Positions 49,009 to 59,391 are shown, counted from the first letter of the stretch. The stretch is DNA of 64,000 nucleotides from Planctomycetota bacterium (GCA_021807595.1 JAKBCS010000006.1:1-64000), one strand, 5' to 3'. Notes: generated by a model from the sequence alone, not told the origin. Numbers and translations: made by a program.

Positions 49009-50178
49009 GTGCGGGCATTACATTTCGATTGTTTTAGCGGCATCAGCGGCGATATGACTTTGGCGGCGCTTTTGGACGTCGGCGTCGATGCCGAAGCCGT
49101 GCGAGAAGGTCTCGCCTCGCTGGGATTGCCGATTCAAGTGGAGGTGGCCAAGGTTCGTAAGGGGGGGTTCGCGGCCACGCAAATCACCATCGAAGCGCCC
49201 GAACAACGCGCCCATCGCCATCTGCCGGACGTGGAAGAAATCTTAAGCCGGGGCCGACTCACGCCCTCACAGCTTGCCTTGGCGCTGCGCATCTTTCGCC
49301 GTTTGGCCGACGCCGAGGCGGAGGCGCACGGCATCGCGGTAGAAAAAGTCCACTTCCACGAAGTCGGCGCGCTCGACAGCATCGCCGACATTGCCGGAGT
49401 CGCCATCGCCCTCGATCTGCTCGGCGTCGAACGCATCACCAGCCGTTCGGTGCCGACCGGCTGCGGCACCGTTCGATGCGAACACGGTCTGATGCCGATT
49501 CCCGCTCCCGCCACCGCCGCTCTCCTCAAGGGTGTGCCGCTCGCGCCGTGCGCCATCAAGGCCGAGTTGACCACGCCCACCGGCGCGGCTATCCTCGGCA
49601 GCGTCGTCCAGGAGTGGATCGAACAGCCGGTTATGACCATCGAGCGCATCGGCCACGGAGCGGGCCAGCGCGATCTCCTCGAACAGCCAAACCTACTCCG
49701 CGTTTTCGTTGGGGAGGCTGCGGCATTAACCGACACCGGCGATCGCGATCGCGTGTGGGTGTTGGAAACGAACCTCGACGACGTGCCGGCGGAGATCATC
49801 GGCTATTGCTTCGAGCGCCTCTTCGACGCCGGCGCGCTGGATGTCTTCTCCACGCCGATTCAGATGAAGAAGAATCGTCCCGGTGTGTTGCTGAGCGTTC
49901 TTGCTCCCGAAGGTATTCTCCCGGCGTTGGAAGAAATCCTGTTCCGCGAGACGGAGACGTTCGGCATCCGCCGCTATCCGGTCGAGCGCAGTAAGCTGCG
50001 CCGCGAGTCCGCGACGGTTGAGACGCCTTGGGGCCCGCTGCGCGGCAAGCGCGGCCGGCGCGCCGGAGTGGAAGTCTTCACCCCCGAATACGAAGATTGC
50101 GCCTGCGTCGCGCGCCGGCACGGCATCGCGCTGGCCGAGGTGTACCGCGTGGTCCGTGAGGCGAGTCGTCGCCGCTAG
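49009..50178 (+). CDS. larC: Nickel-pincer cofactor biosynthesis protein LarC
   Basis: 'MRALHFDCFSGISGDMTLAALLDVGVD', 'VHFHEVGALDSIADIAGVAIALDLLGVERI', 'ETNLDDVPAEIIGYCFERLFDAGALDVFSTPIQMKKNRPG'. Confidence 0.93.
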   Translation: MRALHFDCFSGISGDMTLAALLDVGVDAEAVREGLASLGLPIQVEVAKVRKGGFAATQITIEAPEQRAHRHLPDVEEILSRGRLTPSQLALALRIFRRLADAEAEAHGIAVEKVHFHEVGALDSIADIAGVAIALDLLGVERITSRSVPTGCGTVRCEHGLMPIPAPATAALLKGVPLAPCAIKAELTTPTGAAILGSVVQEWIEQPVMTIERIGHGAGQRDLLEQPNLLRVFVGEAAALTDTGDRDRVWVLETNLDDVPAEIIGYCFERLFDAGALDVFSTPIQMKKNRPGVLLSVLAPEGILPALEEILFRETETFGIRRYPVERSKLRRESATVETPWGPLRGKRGRRAGVEVFTPEYEDCACVARRHGIALAEVYRVVREASRRR

Positions 50179-50188
50179 TTGGCAACGG

Positions 50189-50779
50189 CTATCCCAACAG
50201 ATGATTTTGGAGTTTGCAAATCGCCTTGTATTTTTCGTCGCTGATCCGTTCGGCGGATAAGCGTAGTTCCTCGGACATCTCCCGCACCGACCAGCCCTCG
50301 AAGCTCATTTGCAAAATGCGTTGCTGGCGCGGCGACAGCACCTCGACGGCGGCCCGGCGAACGATCTCGCGCTCTTCCCGCAGTTCGGAGCGCGACGCCT
50401 CGCGCGGATCGGCCACGCCGTCGATGCCCGCCGAATATTTGCGCGCGCGTTGTGTGCGTTTCTTCACGGTGTCGATGGCGCGGAGAAACTCGCGCCGTTC
50501 GTCGCTTTCCCCGCGCAACGTGCGATTCCAAGCGTCGGCCGGCACTCGCTCCAGCAGTCGGCGAAACACTTCTTGCGTGCAATCGTTCCAGCAGTCCATC
50601 GGCAACCGCGCGTTGCGCCAGCAGGTGGCACAATAGCGGCTCATGTGGTCGATGGCTTTCTCGGTAGTCTGCGCTGTCTGCGTCGTCGCCGCCTGTCCTG
50701 GCGCGGCGGGTACCGACAACGCCGTTCCCAAAACCACGGCCATGACGTAAGGCCGATTCATCATCGTTCGTTTCATCCT
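50189..50779 (-). CDS. RNA polymerase sigma factor-like protein with signal-peptide-like N-terminus
   Basis: 'WNDCTQEVFRRLLERVP', 'LSPRQQRILQMSFEGWSVREMSEELRLSAERISDEKYKAICKLQNHL'. Alternative start MSRYCATC at 50644. Confidence 0.7.
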   Translation of the reverse strand, partial: RMKRTMMNRPYVMAVVLGTALSVPAAPGQAATTQTAQTTEKAIDHMSRYCATCWRNARLPMDCWNDCTQEVFRRLLERVPADAWNRTLRGESDERREFLRAIDTVKKRTQRARKYSAGIDGVADPREASRSELREEREIVRRAAVEVLSPRQQRILQMSFEGWSVREMSEELRLSAERISDEKYKAICKLQNHLLG

Positions 50780-50882
50780 CTGCCTCCGTGAAGCCACACG
50801 GGATCGCAAGCTCTCTCTTGAGAGATGGGACACCAACTCACGCGAATCTCGCCTCCTAGTTTATTTTACCAGAGGTGCGAGC

Positions 50883-51263
50883 TTAAAATTCAGAAATCGA
50901 TGGAGAATCCGCAACAAGACGCCAAGGTAGGCCGAGTAGGTTCTTCTTGAAGTAGGTGTCTCCCCCGTTCAACCAGAACGATCCCGTCCGCTTGAGAACG
51001 CGATGGACTTTGCCGAAGATGGCGAGTAAATGAGCGAGGTATTCCGCGTGAGATTCTTCGCGTCCGATTCCCCCTCCCGAATAGCTTCGCTGCCCCCAAT
51101 AGGGCGGACTAGTCGTGCAGAAATCCACGGACTCGGCGGGAATCTCATCCAGCACGATTGAGGCATCTCCGTGGAGGAATAAGGGACGATGGCTTTCTTC
51201 CATTCGGTAGGCGTCGAAGGTCGAGCGGCCATTGGAAAGTCGATCTCGAAGGGAGAGGGACAT
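50883..51263 (-). pseudogene. Truncated DNA methyltransferase (N-terminal fragment)
   Basis: 'LFLHGDASIVLDEIPAESVDFCTTSPPYWGQRSY...HRVLKRTGSFWLNGGDTYFKKNLLGLPWR', then diverges and stops; later MTase motifs missing. Confidence 0.7.
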
Positions 51264-51282
51264 CGCTAATTAATTCCTCGCC

Positions 51283-53157
51283 TCATGCCGACAGCGGTTG
51301 CTCGGCCACGGTTTGTAGACGATCCCAAAACTTCCGCAATCGTTCGACACTATCGCTCGGCAGGTCGCCGTTTGCGTAGACCGCGCGCGCGTACAGAAGC
51401 GCCAGGCGATGCAGTTCCTGCTCCAGTGCCGGAACTTCCGCGCCGACGCGGGCGGCAAACTCCAAAGGCGTCTCGCCGGGATGCCGGCCGAGATCGCGTT
51501 CGCGCGCCCACGCCTGCGCCGCCGCGAAGGTGTAGCGAATCAACTCCGGCACGGCCATGCCTCTTCGCCCTTCCACAAACGGATTGCGGAACGAGGCGAA
51601 GGGACGCTCGCGCGGTCTGTCTTCTTCCGAAACGCTCGATTCTTCCTCGTCGGTCGTTCGCCGTGGTCCGCCGAACAGATTCGCCCAGAAGTTCCGCAAT
51701 GCATCGAGCAACCGCCGCGCCCAGTCGCTGAAGTTGGCCCAAAACTGCAAACCCGAACGCAAGACAAAGAACGCCGCCGCCAGCGCGAGCAGGGCGAAGA
51801 CGATCCATTTGAGTACCGGCGCGATCCGCCCAACGACATTGCGGAGAGCGGAAGGAGACAGCTTTGAGGACGAACCGGATCGCGTTTGGCCGGACGCATC
51901 CTTTTCCGTGGATTCGCCCTTTTGGTCGCCGCGCGCGCGTTCGCCGTCGCCTTTGTCGGCGGGACGATCGCGTCCGGAACCCGGATCGCCCTTGCTCTGC
52001 TTGGGATCGTTCGATTGCCCCCCTTGACTCTGACTTTGCCGGTCGCCGCTCTGGCTCGATTTGCCGTCTTTCCCTCCCGATCCCTTGTCGCCTTGCTCGT
52101 TGGCCGCGCCGCGTTCGCCCTTCTGTTGGCCCCGGTCGCCGCCGGAGTCGGCGCTGTCGTTTTTCCGATCGGGATTGTCTCCATCGGGCCGACCCTCGCC
52201 CTTGCCGGGTTGTCCGCCTTTCATGGCGTATTGGGAGGCGTTGCGCTGGGAAGCCTTCGCCGCCGCGAACGAGAACAACGAATACTCGGCCTGCGGTCTC
52301 GGCATCAGGGCGGCAATCAGCAGGAGTGCGGCGATCGACAAACTTCCCGAAGTCAGCCAAACGCCGGTCATCGTCGCCGGCATTTGCAAGCGGCGCTGGC
52401 GCAAATAGCGGCGTAGGCTAAGAAAACAGGTCGTCAGCAGCAATCCCAAACCGCAGCCGACGTAGACGAGGATCAGCCAAAACGACGACCGCCGGCGGTC
52501 TACGTCGTCCGCGGGGATGAGCGCCTGTCCCAATCCGAACAACGGCAGGGCCGCCAGAGAGAAATAGACAACCCAGACGCCTAATGTGCGTTTTTTCTCC
52601 CGCTCCGCGCGATAGGCCCGCCAGCGCTGCAACCAGCCGGGCGAACCGGCAGCGTTAGCCGCTGGGTTGGGCGAACCCGCTTCACTCGACCCGGCAGCCA
52701 GCGCCGCCGGTTCGCCTTGCAGCCCCGACGCTTGCAGCAATCCCTCGGCATTCATGTCCGCTTCTTCGTCGATGTTGGTGCAGTCCCACGTTAGCCGATG
52801 GGCGCACCACCAAACGAGACCGATCAGACCGGCGTTGAGGATGAAACTGAGTTCGCGCACGCCGCCCGCCGGATACTCGACGAACATTTGCATCCCCAGC
52901 CACGAGAGAAATCCCAACGGCACGCCGTACAAGGCGACGCGGCTGGCGGTGTCGTCGAGCATGGTCATGCGCGCCAGCAGCACCGCGCCGAAGACGAAGA
53001 AGAACAAGATCCACCGCATTCGTTCGACGAATTCGCCGACGTACAGAACGTTGATGAGGAAGAAAACTAAACTGGCGACCAACCCCATGATGAGGGCGGG
53101 ACTGAGGGCCAAGGCAACGTAATCGGCCAAGGTCTGATTTTGCCGTTCGGAAGCCAT
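51283..53157 (-). CDS. DUF4129 domain membrane protein with long charged linker
   Basis: N-terminal TMs; Gly/Asp/Lys/Ser-rich linker; C-terminal 'WARERDLGRHPGETPLEFAARVGAEVPALEQELHRLALLYARAVYANGDLP'. Confidence 0.82.
   Translation of the reverse strand: MASERQNQTLADYVALALSPALIMGLVASLVFFLINVLYVGEFVERMRWILFFFVFGAVLLARMTMLDDTASRVALYGVPLGFLSWLGMQMFVEYPAGGVRELSFILNAGLIGLVWWCAHRLTWDCTNIDEEADMNAEGLLQASGLQGEPAALAAGSSEAGSPNPAANAAGSPGWLQRWRAYRAEREKKRTLGVWVVYFSLAALPLFGLGQALIPADDVDRRRSSFWLILVYVGCGLGLLLTTCFLSLRRYLRQRRLQMPATMTGVWLTSGSLSIAALLLIAALMPRPQAEYSLFSFAAAKASQRNASQYAMKGGQPGKGEGRPDGDNPDRKNDSADSGGDRGQQKGERGAANEQGDKGSGGKDGKSSQSGDRQSQSQGGQSNDPKQSKGDPGSGRDRPADKGDGERARGDQKGESTEKDASGQTRSGSSSKLSPSALRNVVGRIAPVLKWIVFALLALAAAFFVLRSGLQFWANFSDWARRLLDALRNFWANLFGGPRRTTDEEESSVSEEDRPRERPFASFRNPFVEGRRGMAVPELIRYTFAAAQAWARERDLGRHPGETPLEFAARVGAEVPALEQELHRLALLYARAVYANGDLPSDSVERLRKFWDRLQTVAEQPLSA
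52640..52716. repeat. Family C repeat copy inserted in frame in the DUF4129 CDS
   Basis: gcgaaccggcagcgttagccgctgggttgggcgaacccgc...ccggcagccagcgccgccggttcgcc; encodes GEPAALAAGSSEAGSPNPAANAAGSP. Confidence 0.85.
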
Positions 53158-53364
53158 GGAAACAGTCTCTCGCGGAAGAAGGCGAAGATAGATGTAAGGT
53201 CGGAGTTCGCACTTCGTTCATTGTAACCGATTGTATCTCTCTCGATTGATTTTGCTTGCGAAGGGAAGACCGAGCGAAACGACGGCGCGGCCGCTGAAAT
53301 CGGTGTCTTGCGCCGGCCGTGGTGTAGAGCGGTTTCTTTGCGAGTGCATACAACGAACGGTCTC

Positions 53365-53426
53365 GGTCAGCCGCGGCGCAAAGCGGAGCGCGGGACAACG
53401 CGCTCCGCTTTGCGCCGCGGCGAACC
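53365..53426. repeat. Family A palindrome downstream of WD40/HEAT gene
   Basis: ggtcagccgcggcgcaaagcggagcgcgggacaacgcgctccgctttgcgccgcggcgaacc. Confidence 0.9.
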
Positions 53427-53467
53427 AAGCTGTACGAATTTAGCGGGAAAACCGCTCGAGGCGAACC

Positions 53468-56359
53468 TCACTTGGCCTTGAGAATCTCGGCGCGGAGCTT
53501 CTTGGCCGCGGCGCGCAAGACGGGGATGGGATCGCTGCGTTGGATCTGGGCCAGCGCGGTGAACACTTCCGGCACGTTGGCCTTGGCTCCCATTTCTTCG
53601 AGGGTCAACAGGCTCGTCATCCGCGCCTCGGCGTTGGCCTTCCCGACGATGGACGTGAGCTTACCTCCGGAAAACTCGCCGCGTAGCGCCTGAGCCAGAC
53701 CGCGGGCGGCGGGCTGTCCCAGGCCGACCAAAAGTTTGCGGGCGCGGTCGCGGTCGGCGGTCTGCCCGGCATCGTTGGGCTTGGTGATGCGCAGCATCTT
53801 GACCAGGAGGGGCAGGGCTTGCTCGACTTCCGGCGCGCCGATTTGGGCCAGGGTCATCGCCGTCTCACGCGCCACGGCGAGGTCGTTATCCTGAAGCGAA
53901 TCCACCAGTCGAGGTCCGGCGGCGCGGGCGGCACTGCCCATCTTGCCTACGGCCGCGACGGCGGCTCGACGCTCTTGGACTTTATCGCCCTTTAAGAGAT
54001 CGCATAAAGTGTCTATCGTAGAAGCGGCGTCGCCGCCGAGTCGTCCCAACGCTTCGATGGCGCGGAGGCGCACCGCGGCGCTTTTGTTTTGCAGCGCCGC
54101 CGCCAGCAGGGGTACGTTGGCCTTATCCAGCGGCCCGGTAGTCAGTGCTTCGCCGGCGATGCGGACGACGTTGGCGTCGCGATGCTCCAGCGCCTGGAGC
54201 AAACCGGGCAGCGCGCCGTTCTTGGCACCGACGGCCGCCAGACCGCGCGCGGCTTGTTGGCACACCGCGTCGTTGGAATCGGCAAGGCAACTCGTAAACG
54301 TGTCGATCGATTCTTTGTTGTTGGGCTGGATCTTTTGCAAGGCGGCCAGAGCTAAAGCGCGCATGTCGGCGGCGGCATCTTTCGTCGCTGTCGTTCGCAA
54401 CGCGGGGGCGGCGTCGGCGGCATCGTCGCCCATCGCGGCCAGCGCAGTGAGCGCGTAGCGGCGCGCCGTTTCGCGGCGACGGTCGAGAAGGGCGCGGAGC
54501 TTCTCGACGTTCGCGCGGCGCGGCGGGCCTACTTTCGCCAGCGCGGCGGCGGCGGCCGCGCTCACCGCCGGATCGTCGTCCTGAAGCAAATCGAGCAAAG
54601 GCGACCAGGCGCGCGCGTGGGCCGAAGGGCCGATCGTGCCGAGCAACTCCGCCGATTTGATGCGGATGCGGTCGTTGGCATCGGTCAACCCCGCGACCAG
54701 GGCGGAGACGGCCGGCTCGGCGGCCGGACCCAATTTCGTCAAAGCGTCCAAGGCGTAGCGTTGTCCATCGGCAAAGCGACTGTTTTGCAGCACGGGAACC
54801 AGCAATCCAACGTCTTTGATCTCCACCGCGCCGATGCGTTGCAGACTGGCCAACACCAAGGTGCGCACATCGGCGTTGTCGTCGGTCAGGGCGCGCAACA
54901 AATCCGGCACGGCCGCTTGCGCCTCCGCGCCCAGTTTGCCCAACGACTGCGCCGCCGCCAAACGCCGCGCGAGATCCTTGCTGCCCAGATCGCGCGCCAG
55001 CTCCGTCACCCCCGGCGGCAGATCGACGGCAGTAAGCGCGCCGCCATCGTTGCCCCAGACGGCGCGGCGCGCGTCGGGAGCAATCGCCGCGGCGCGGACG
55101 AACGACGACGCGCCGGAAAAATGCGTCACCTCGCGGCCGCCTTCGACTTGCCAGAGCCGCGATCCGTCAGGCCCGCACGAAAGTAGGCGCTTGCCGTCCG
55201 AAGAGAAGGCCAGCGCGCCGACCCAATCGGTATGCCCGCGTAATTCGGCGAGTCTTTCTCCACTCACGGCGTCCCAGATACGAACGCCGTAGTCCATCGC
55301 TCCGGGGGCGAAGCCGCCTCCGTCGGCGTACTGTTTTCCTCCCGCCGAGGCGGCGCGCTGGCCGTCCGGCGACAGCGCCGCGGCCCATACGATGTCGGAT
55401 TGTCCGCTATATTTCTGCACCTCCAAGCCCTCGCCCAGATCCCAAAGGCGCATCGTGCCATCGCCGCTGCCCGAAAGAGCCAGGCTTCCTTTTAAGGATA
55501 GGGATAGACTATAAATCGGTTTTTGATGCGCTTGTAGGCTATGCAGCTGCTTGCCGTTCTCGGCGTCCCAGACGCGCACATCCTTGTCGGCTCCAGAGGA
55601 GACGATGCGGCGACCGTCGGGAGAGAGGGCGACGCAATGGATCTCGGCGGTGTGGCCGGAAAAGCGGCGAATTTCTTGCTCGGTTTGAAGGTCGTATAGG
55701 CAAACCTCGAACGTCGAGCCGGCCAGACCGAGAGCGGCGAAATGGGCGTCCGGCGAGAAGGCGGCGGCGGTGATGGCCTCGCGGAAGCCGCCGATGAGGC
55801 GATGCTCTTTGCCGCCGTCGGCCTCCCAGTAGCGAATCGAATTATCCGCGAGCGCCGTCTTCGTGCCGTTCACCTCCGTGTAACCCCCGGCGGCGGAGAG
55901 AACGAGTCGACCGTCCACCGAGAAGCCCAGCGCGCGGATCGGCGCGGCGTGGCCCTTCCAGGGGCCATCGCTTGACGGCGGCTTTCCCGATGTCGCGCCG
56001 ATGCCGGGCTTCTCGGCTTTCCCTTCGTCCGATTCGACCTCGTGAAGCAGTTTGGGCACGAAGACAAGGAGGGCTGCGCCGACCCCTCCCAAAGCCAAAA
56101 GCATGGACGCGAGAACGAGGATTGGTCCCAACAGACTGCGACGGCGGCCGCGCGGACGGCGCGGCGGATCGGATCGAGTCGGCGGCGGCGGAGTGATTCT
56201 TTGCGGACGCGGCGCGGCGGCGGGGCGCGGCGGAACGAAACCGGCGGGAACGGGGATCGTCAAGACCACCCCGCAATCCGGACACTGGACTTTCAGACCG
56301 GCGAACTCGTCTTTCACCGGATAACTTTTGCCGCAAGTGCAGGCTACTGTAATTGGCAT
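53468..56359 (-). CDS. Zinc-ribbon, WD40 and HEAT-repeat protein
   Basis: 'ACTCGKSYPVKDEFAGLKVQCPDCG' ribbon, TM, WD40 repeats, C-terminal HEAT repeats. Confidence 0.85.
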   Translation of the reverse strand: MPITVACTCGKSYPVKDEFAGLKVQCPDCGVVLTIPVPAGFVPPRPAAAPRPQRITPPPPTRSDPPRRPRGRRRSLLGPILVLASMLLALGGVGAALLVFVPKLLHEVESDEGKAEKPGIGATSGKPPSSDGPWKGHAAPIRALGFSVDGRLVLSAAGGYTEVNGTKTALADNSIRYWEADGGKEHRLIGGFREAITAAAFSPDAHFAALGLAGSTFEVCLYDLQTEQEIRRFSGHTAEIHCVALSPDGRRIVSSGADKDVRVWDAENGKQLHSLQAHQKPIYSLSLSLKGSLALSGSGDGTMRLWDLGEGLEVQKYSGQSDIVWAAALSPDGQRAASAGGKQYADGGGFAPGAMDYGVRIWDAVSGERLAELRGHTDWVGALAFSSDGKRLLSCGPDGSRLWQVEGGREVTHFSGASSFVRAAAIAPDARRAVWGNDGGALTAVDLPPGVTELARDLGSKDLARRLAAAQSLGKLGAEAQAAVPDLLRALTDDNADVRTLVLASLQRIGAVEIKDVGLLVPVLQNSRFADGQRYALDALTKLGPAAEPAVSALVAGLTDANDRIRIKSAELLGTIGPSAHARAWSPLLDLLQDDDPAVSAAAAAALAKVGPPRRANVEKLRALLDRRRETARRYALTALAAMGDDAADAAPALRTTATKDAAADMRALALAALQKIQPNNKESIDTFTSCLADSNDAVCQQAARGLAAVGAKNGALPGLLQALEHRDANVVRIAGEALTTGPLDKANVPLLAAALQNKSAAVRLRAIEALGRLGGDAASTIDTLCDLLKGDKVQERRAAVAAVGKMGSAARAAGPRLVDSLQDNDLAVARETAMTLAQIGAPEVEQALPLLVKMLRITKPNDAGQTADRDRARKLLVGLGQPAARGLAQALRGEFSGGKLTSIVGKANAEARMTSLLTLEEMGAKANVPEVFTALAQIQRSDPIPVLRAAAKKLRAEILKAK

Positions 56360-56365
56360 AACACA

Positions 56366-59233
56366 TCAATCGAACACGCCGCGGACGCGGATGGTCACCG
56401 GCATTTTCTGTTTCGCTCCCGTACTCGAACGCACCGACAGTTCGTATTTGCCGTCCTTGGCGGCGCGAAGACGCCAAGTGACGGGGCTATCCGGACGCTT
56501 CGCCCCGGCGGGAACGGGAGGCACGGGCAAAGTCAGCTGCTGTCCTTCGGCAGTCAACTTGGACGGCAAGTCTAACGTCAGCGTCTCGCCCGGTTGGGGA
56601 TTGTGAACCAGAGCCGTCAGCGTGAACTCGACCTCCGGTACCAATCGCCCTCCAACCGTCAAGAGTAGATGCCCGCCGCTCTCGCGGCTATCCACGTTGC
56701 CCAACCCGTAGGTAAAGCCGACCACGCGCGATTTGCCCGCTTCCAGCCGTTGCTCGCCCCAGTACATCGTCACGGCGGAATCGTTCGCTTCCACGATCTC
56801 TCTTTTCTTATTTTTAAGGATGGCCATGCGCTCCTGGATGGAAATATCGGGCACGACCCAGCCGGTTAGCTGCGCCCGCGCGCCATCAATGCCCCGGCGG
56901 CGAAAGGGGGGACTGGGCTTGCGCAGTTCGGGATTCGGCCAGCCGCCGAGGAAGACCCGACTGGGGCTTTCCACGTTCTTGCCGATCCGAAATTGGAGAT
57001 AGGCCACCGTGCCCGGATTGCGCAGGTCGTCCTTCTCCAGCGCCTGAATGAAGTCCGGCACGCGCTCCGGTCGATCGAAATTCGTCTTGGTGTCGCACAG
57101 ATCGGTCGCGCCGGGGATGGTGAACGGTACGCCGTCGTTGGCCCCGATGAACGTATCGAGCATGAAGCGAATGCCGACGCGATGATCGAGGGTATCGCGG
57201 TTCTCGAGAATATAGCGCACTAAACAGGTATCCAATAGGCGCGATTGTGCGCCGGGAACGATCTCGACTTCTTGGATGATGCGGAGTTTGCGTCCGGGCA
57301 GCCACCAGGTTGAGGCGTAGCCGTCGCGCGGTCGGCCCGCCGTCTCGCCTTGCAGCTTCGTCTTCATTTCGACCCATTCGCCGGGCGAATCGCCCAGATC
57401 GAAGCCCAAGGACGGCTCGTCCGGATTCGCTTCACCGAACAAGAATTGCTTGCCGTCCACCATCAGAACCGTGTTATTCGAGCGCCCGTGTTCATCGAAG
57501 GTTAGTTTCTTAAGTCGGTCGGGATTGCTCGCATCCTTGGCCAAGAGACCAAAGCGCATGGACGGTGCTTTCAGAACCTGATCGCCTTTGTCGTGAAATT
57601 GCAAGACGATGCGCGGGTTGGTATCGAGCAAGGAGTTCTCGGCCTCGTCGCCGCGAGCCGCCGGTTCGAGGACGATCATCCACAGATCGTGGGCCACCAT
57701 CGCGAAAAGCAATAGCGCAAGGACGCTCAAAGGCAGTAGATGTTTGGAGATGCCGCCGGTAGATTTTTCGGGATCGCGCCCCGCTCTGGCTTCTTCGTCG
57801 AAGTCGCTGCCGTCGCGTTTGCCGGATCGTCTTCGGTGCGTCGCCGGCAGCACCTCCATGATCTCTTGCCGTTTTCTAGGCGAAGGTACTTCGTCGAGAG
57901 CGACGACTTCCGGGACGGTCTCCACTTCGGATACCACGTCGGCGGCGGTCAATACCGGCATGGCCGCCAGGACGTGATCCATGTCGAGGACGACGCCCGG
58001 AGCGCGATCGACGCGGGCGGCAATGCGTCCGCCGATGGTCAGCGTCACTTCGACCGCGAAGCGCTGTCCGCCGTTGGCCGTCACTAGCACTTTGCCTTGC
58101 AGCCGTTCGCCGGGACGAGCGGGGACGGCAGGCACCTTGATCGGGACGCGCGCGGTTCGGCCATCGAGAATGACCCGGCCAATTTGCAGCCACGGCGTCG
58201 CGGTCACGGCATGAGCGAACACCGGACGCTTCTCGGCGGCCTGAACCTGTAAGACGTGTTCCACCGGTGTGCCCGGCGCGCCGTGCAGATGAATCGCCGT
58301 CTCGCTGATTTCCACAACGGGCGGTTTGACCAAGCCCAACGCCTCGAAGAACTGTTGAATCGCCCCCAACCCCGACGAAGCCGGCCCTTGCACCGGATAG
58401 GTCCAGCCGTTGCTTTCGTACCAAGCGGCGATCGCGCCTTTCTCGAAAAGCGGCGCGGCACCTTTGGGGTTGGCCTTGGCCTTCTCGGCAATCTGGCGCG
58501 GCGAAGTCGCTCCGGCCAAGACGCCATCGGGAAACGGCTGCACCGGCACATCGGCGCGGACGATCACCACGGCCGATCCGCCGTTCGATTCGATGGTCAG
58601 ACGGCCTTCCAGCGTCTTGTTGCCGGCGCGCAGCGCCTTGCCTTGAACCTGCACCGGCAGCGTGAACTCGTTGAGCGTCTGGAACACTTTGCGCGGCGAG
58701 CCGGTCCCTTCGCCGAGCATTAGCCAGGCCGTTTCGTCGCAGGCAACTGTGCCTTGCAGCAACCCCATGCCCTGATTTTCAAGGTGCAACTCGAAGCGCC
58801 GTCCGCCCAAACGCGCGATCTGGCCGAGGTTGACCTCCAACGGCTGAGCGAACAACTTCGGCGGCTCGCGGTTGCTGCACGGCAGTTTGCTCAACAGATG
58901 ATCGAGACCTCGATCGGCGTCGGCGGAATGGACCGCTTGCTTTGCCGTCAGCGCCAGATCGGCCCGTCCCAGAGCGCCGAAGAAGCTCTCCAAATAGCCC
59001 TGGCGCAACAAATCGAGCGCTTCTTTCCATTCGCCGTAGCAGGCCAATACCAATTCGTCGAAATTGCGACACTGCCGGCCGGACGGAAAGACGAACGGGC
59101 TGAGGAACGGCTGCGCGCCCACGGCAATGGGGCCGCTTTCGCGCGCGCGCCCATCCAATACCGCGCCGTCCCAATAGCAGTAGTGCGCTTCGAGCGGATT
59201 CACCCGCGAACAATTGCGACAAACGAGCGTCAT
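56366..59233 (-). CDS. Large zinc-ribbon protein with Ig-like/beta-sandwich regions and one TM
   Basis: 'MTLVCRNCSRVNPLEAHYCYWDGAVL' ribbon; 'LSVLALLLFAMVAHDLWMIVLEP' TM; long conserved-looking ectodomain. Confidence 0.75.
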   Translation of the reverse strand: MTLVCRNCSRVNPLEAHYCYWDGAVLDGRARESGPIAVGAQPFLSPFVFPSGRQCRNFDELVLACYGEWKEALDLLRQGYLESFFGALGRADLALTAKQAVHSADADRGLDHLLSKLPCSNREPPKLFAQPLEVNLGQIARLGGRRFELHLENQGMGLLQGTVACDETAWLMLGEGTGSPRKVFQTLNEFTLPVQVQGKALRAGNKTLEGRLTIESNGGSAVVIVRADVPVQPFPDGVLAGATSPRQIAEKAKANPKGAAPLFEKGAIAAWYESNGWTYPVQGPASSGLGAIQQFFEALGLVKPPVVEISETAIHLHGAPGTPVEHVLQVQAAEKRPVFAHAVTATPWLQIGRVILDGRTARVPIKVPAVPARPGERLQGKVLVTANGGQRFAVEVTLTIGGRIAARVDRAPGVVLDMDHVLAAMPVLTAADVVSEVETVPEVVALDEVPSPRKRQEIMEVLPATHRRRSGKRDGSDFDEEARAGRDPEKSTGGISKHLLPLSVLALLLFAMVAHDLWMIVLEPAARGDEAENSLLDTNPRIVLQFHDKGDQVLKAPSMRFGLLAKDASNPDRLKKLTFDEHGRSNNTVLMVDGKQFLFGEANPDEPSLGFDLGDSPGEWVEMKTKLQGETAGRPRDGYASTWWLPGRKLRIIQEVEIVPGAQSRLLDTCLVRYILENRDTLDHRVGIRFMLDTFIGANDGVPFTIPGATDLCDTKTNFDRPERVPDFIQALEKDDLRNPGTVAYLQFRIGKNVESPSRVFLGGWPNPELRKPSPPFRRRGIDGARAQLTGWVVPDISIQERMAILKNKKREIVEANDSAVTMYWGEQRLEAGKSRVVGFTYGLGNVDSRESGGHLLLTVGGRLVPEVEFTLTALVHNPQPGETLTLDLPSKLTAEGQQLTLPVPPVPAGAKRPDSPVTWRLRAAKDGKYELSVRSSTGAKQKMPVTIRVRGVFD

Positions 59234-59391
59234 AATCGCCCCGTCCACGCGCCCTGAATCGAGAAAGAGAACAGAGAGTGATTATACCAGGCGGCGCGCG
59301 GAAAGGGAGAAAGAAGTGAAAGGGAAGAGGATACTTTCTCGTTCCCAGCCTCCGCCTGGGAGTGAGATGAAACAATCGCGCCGGCAGTCTC

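Noticed and set aside
50883-51263. Restriction-modification or defence island
   Set aside because: Only a truncated methyltransferase is present; no endonuclease or other defence genes adjacent.
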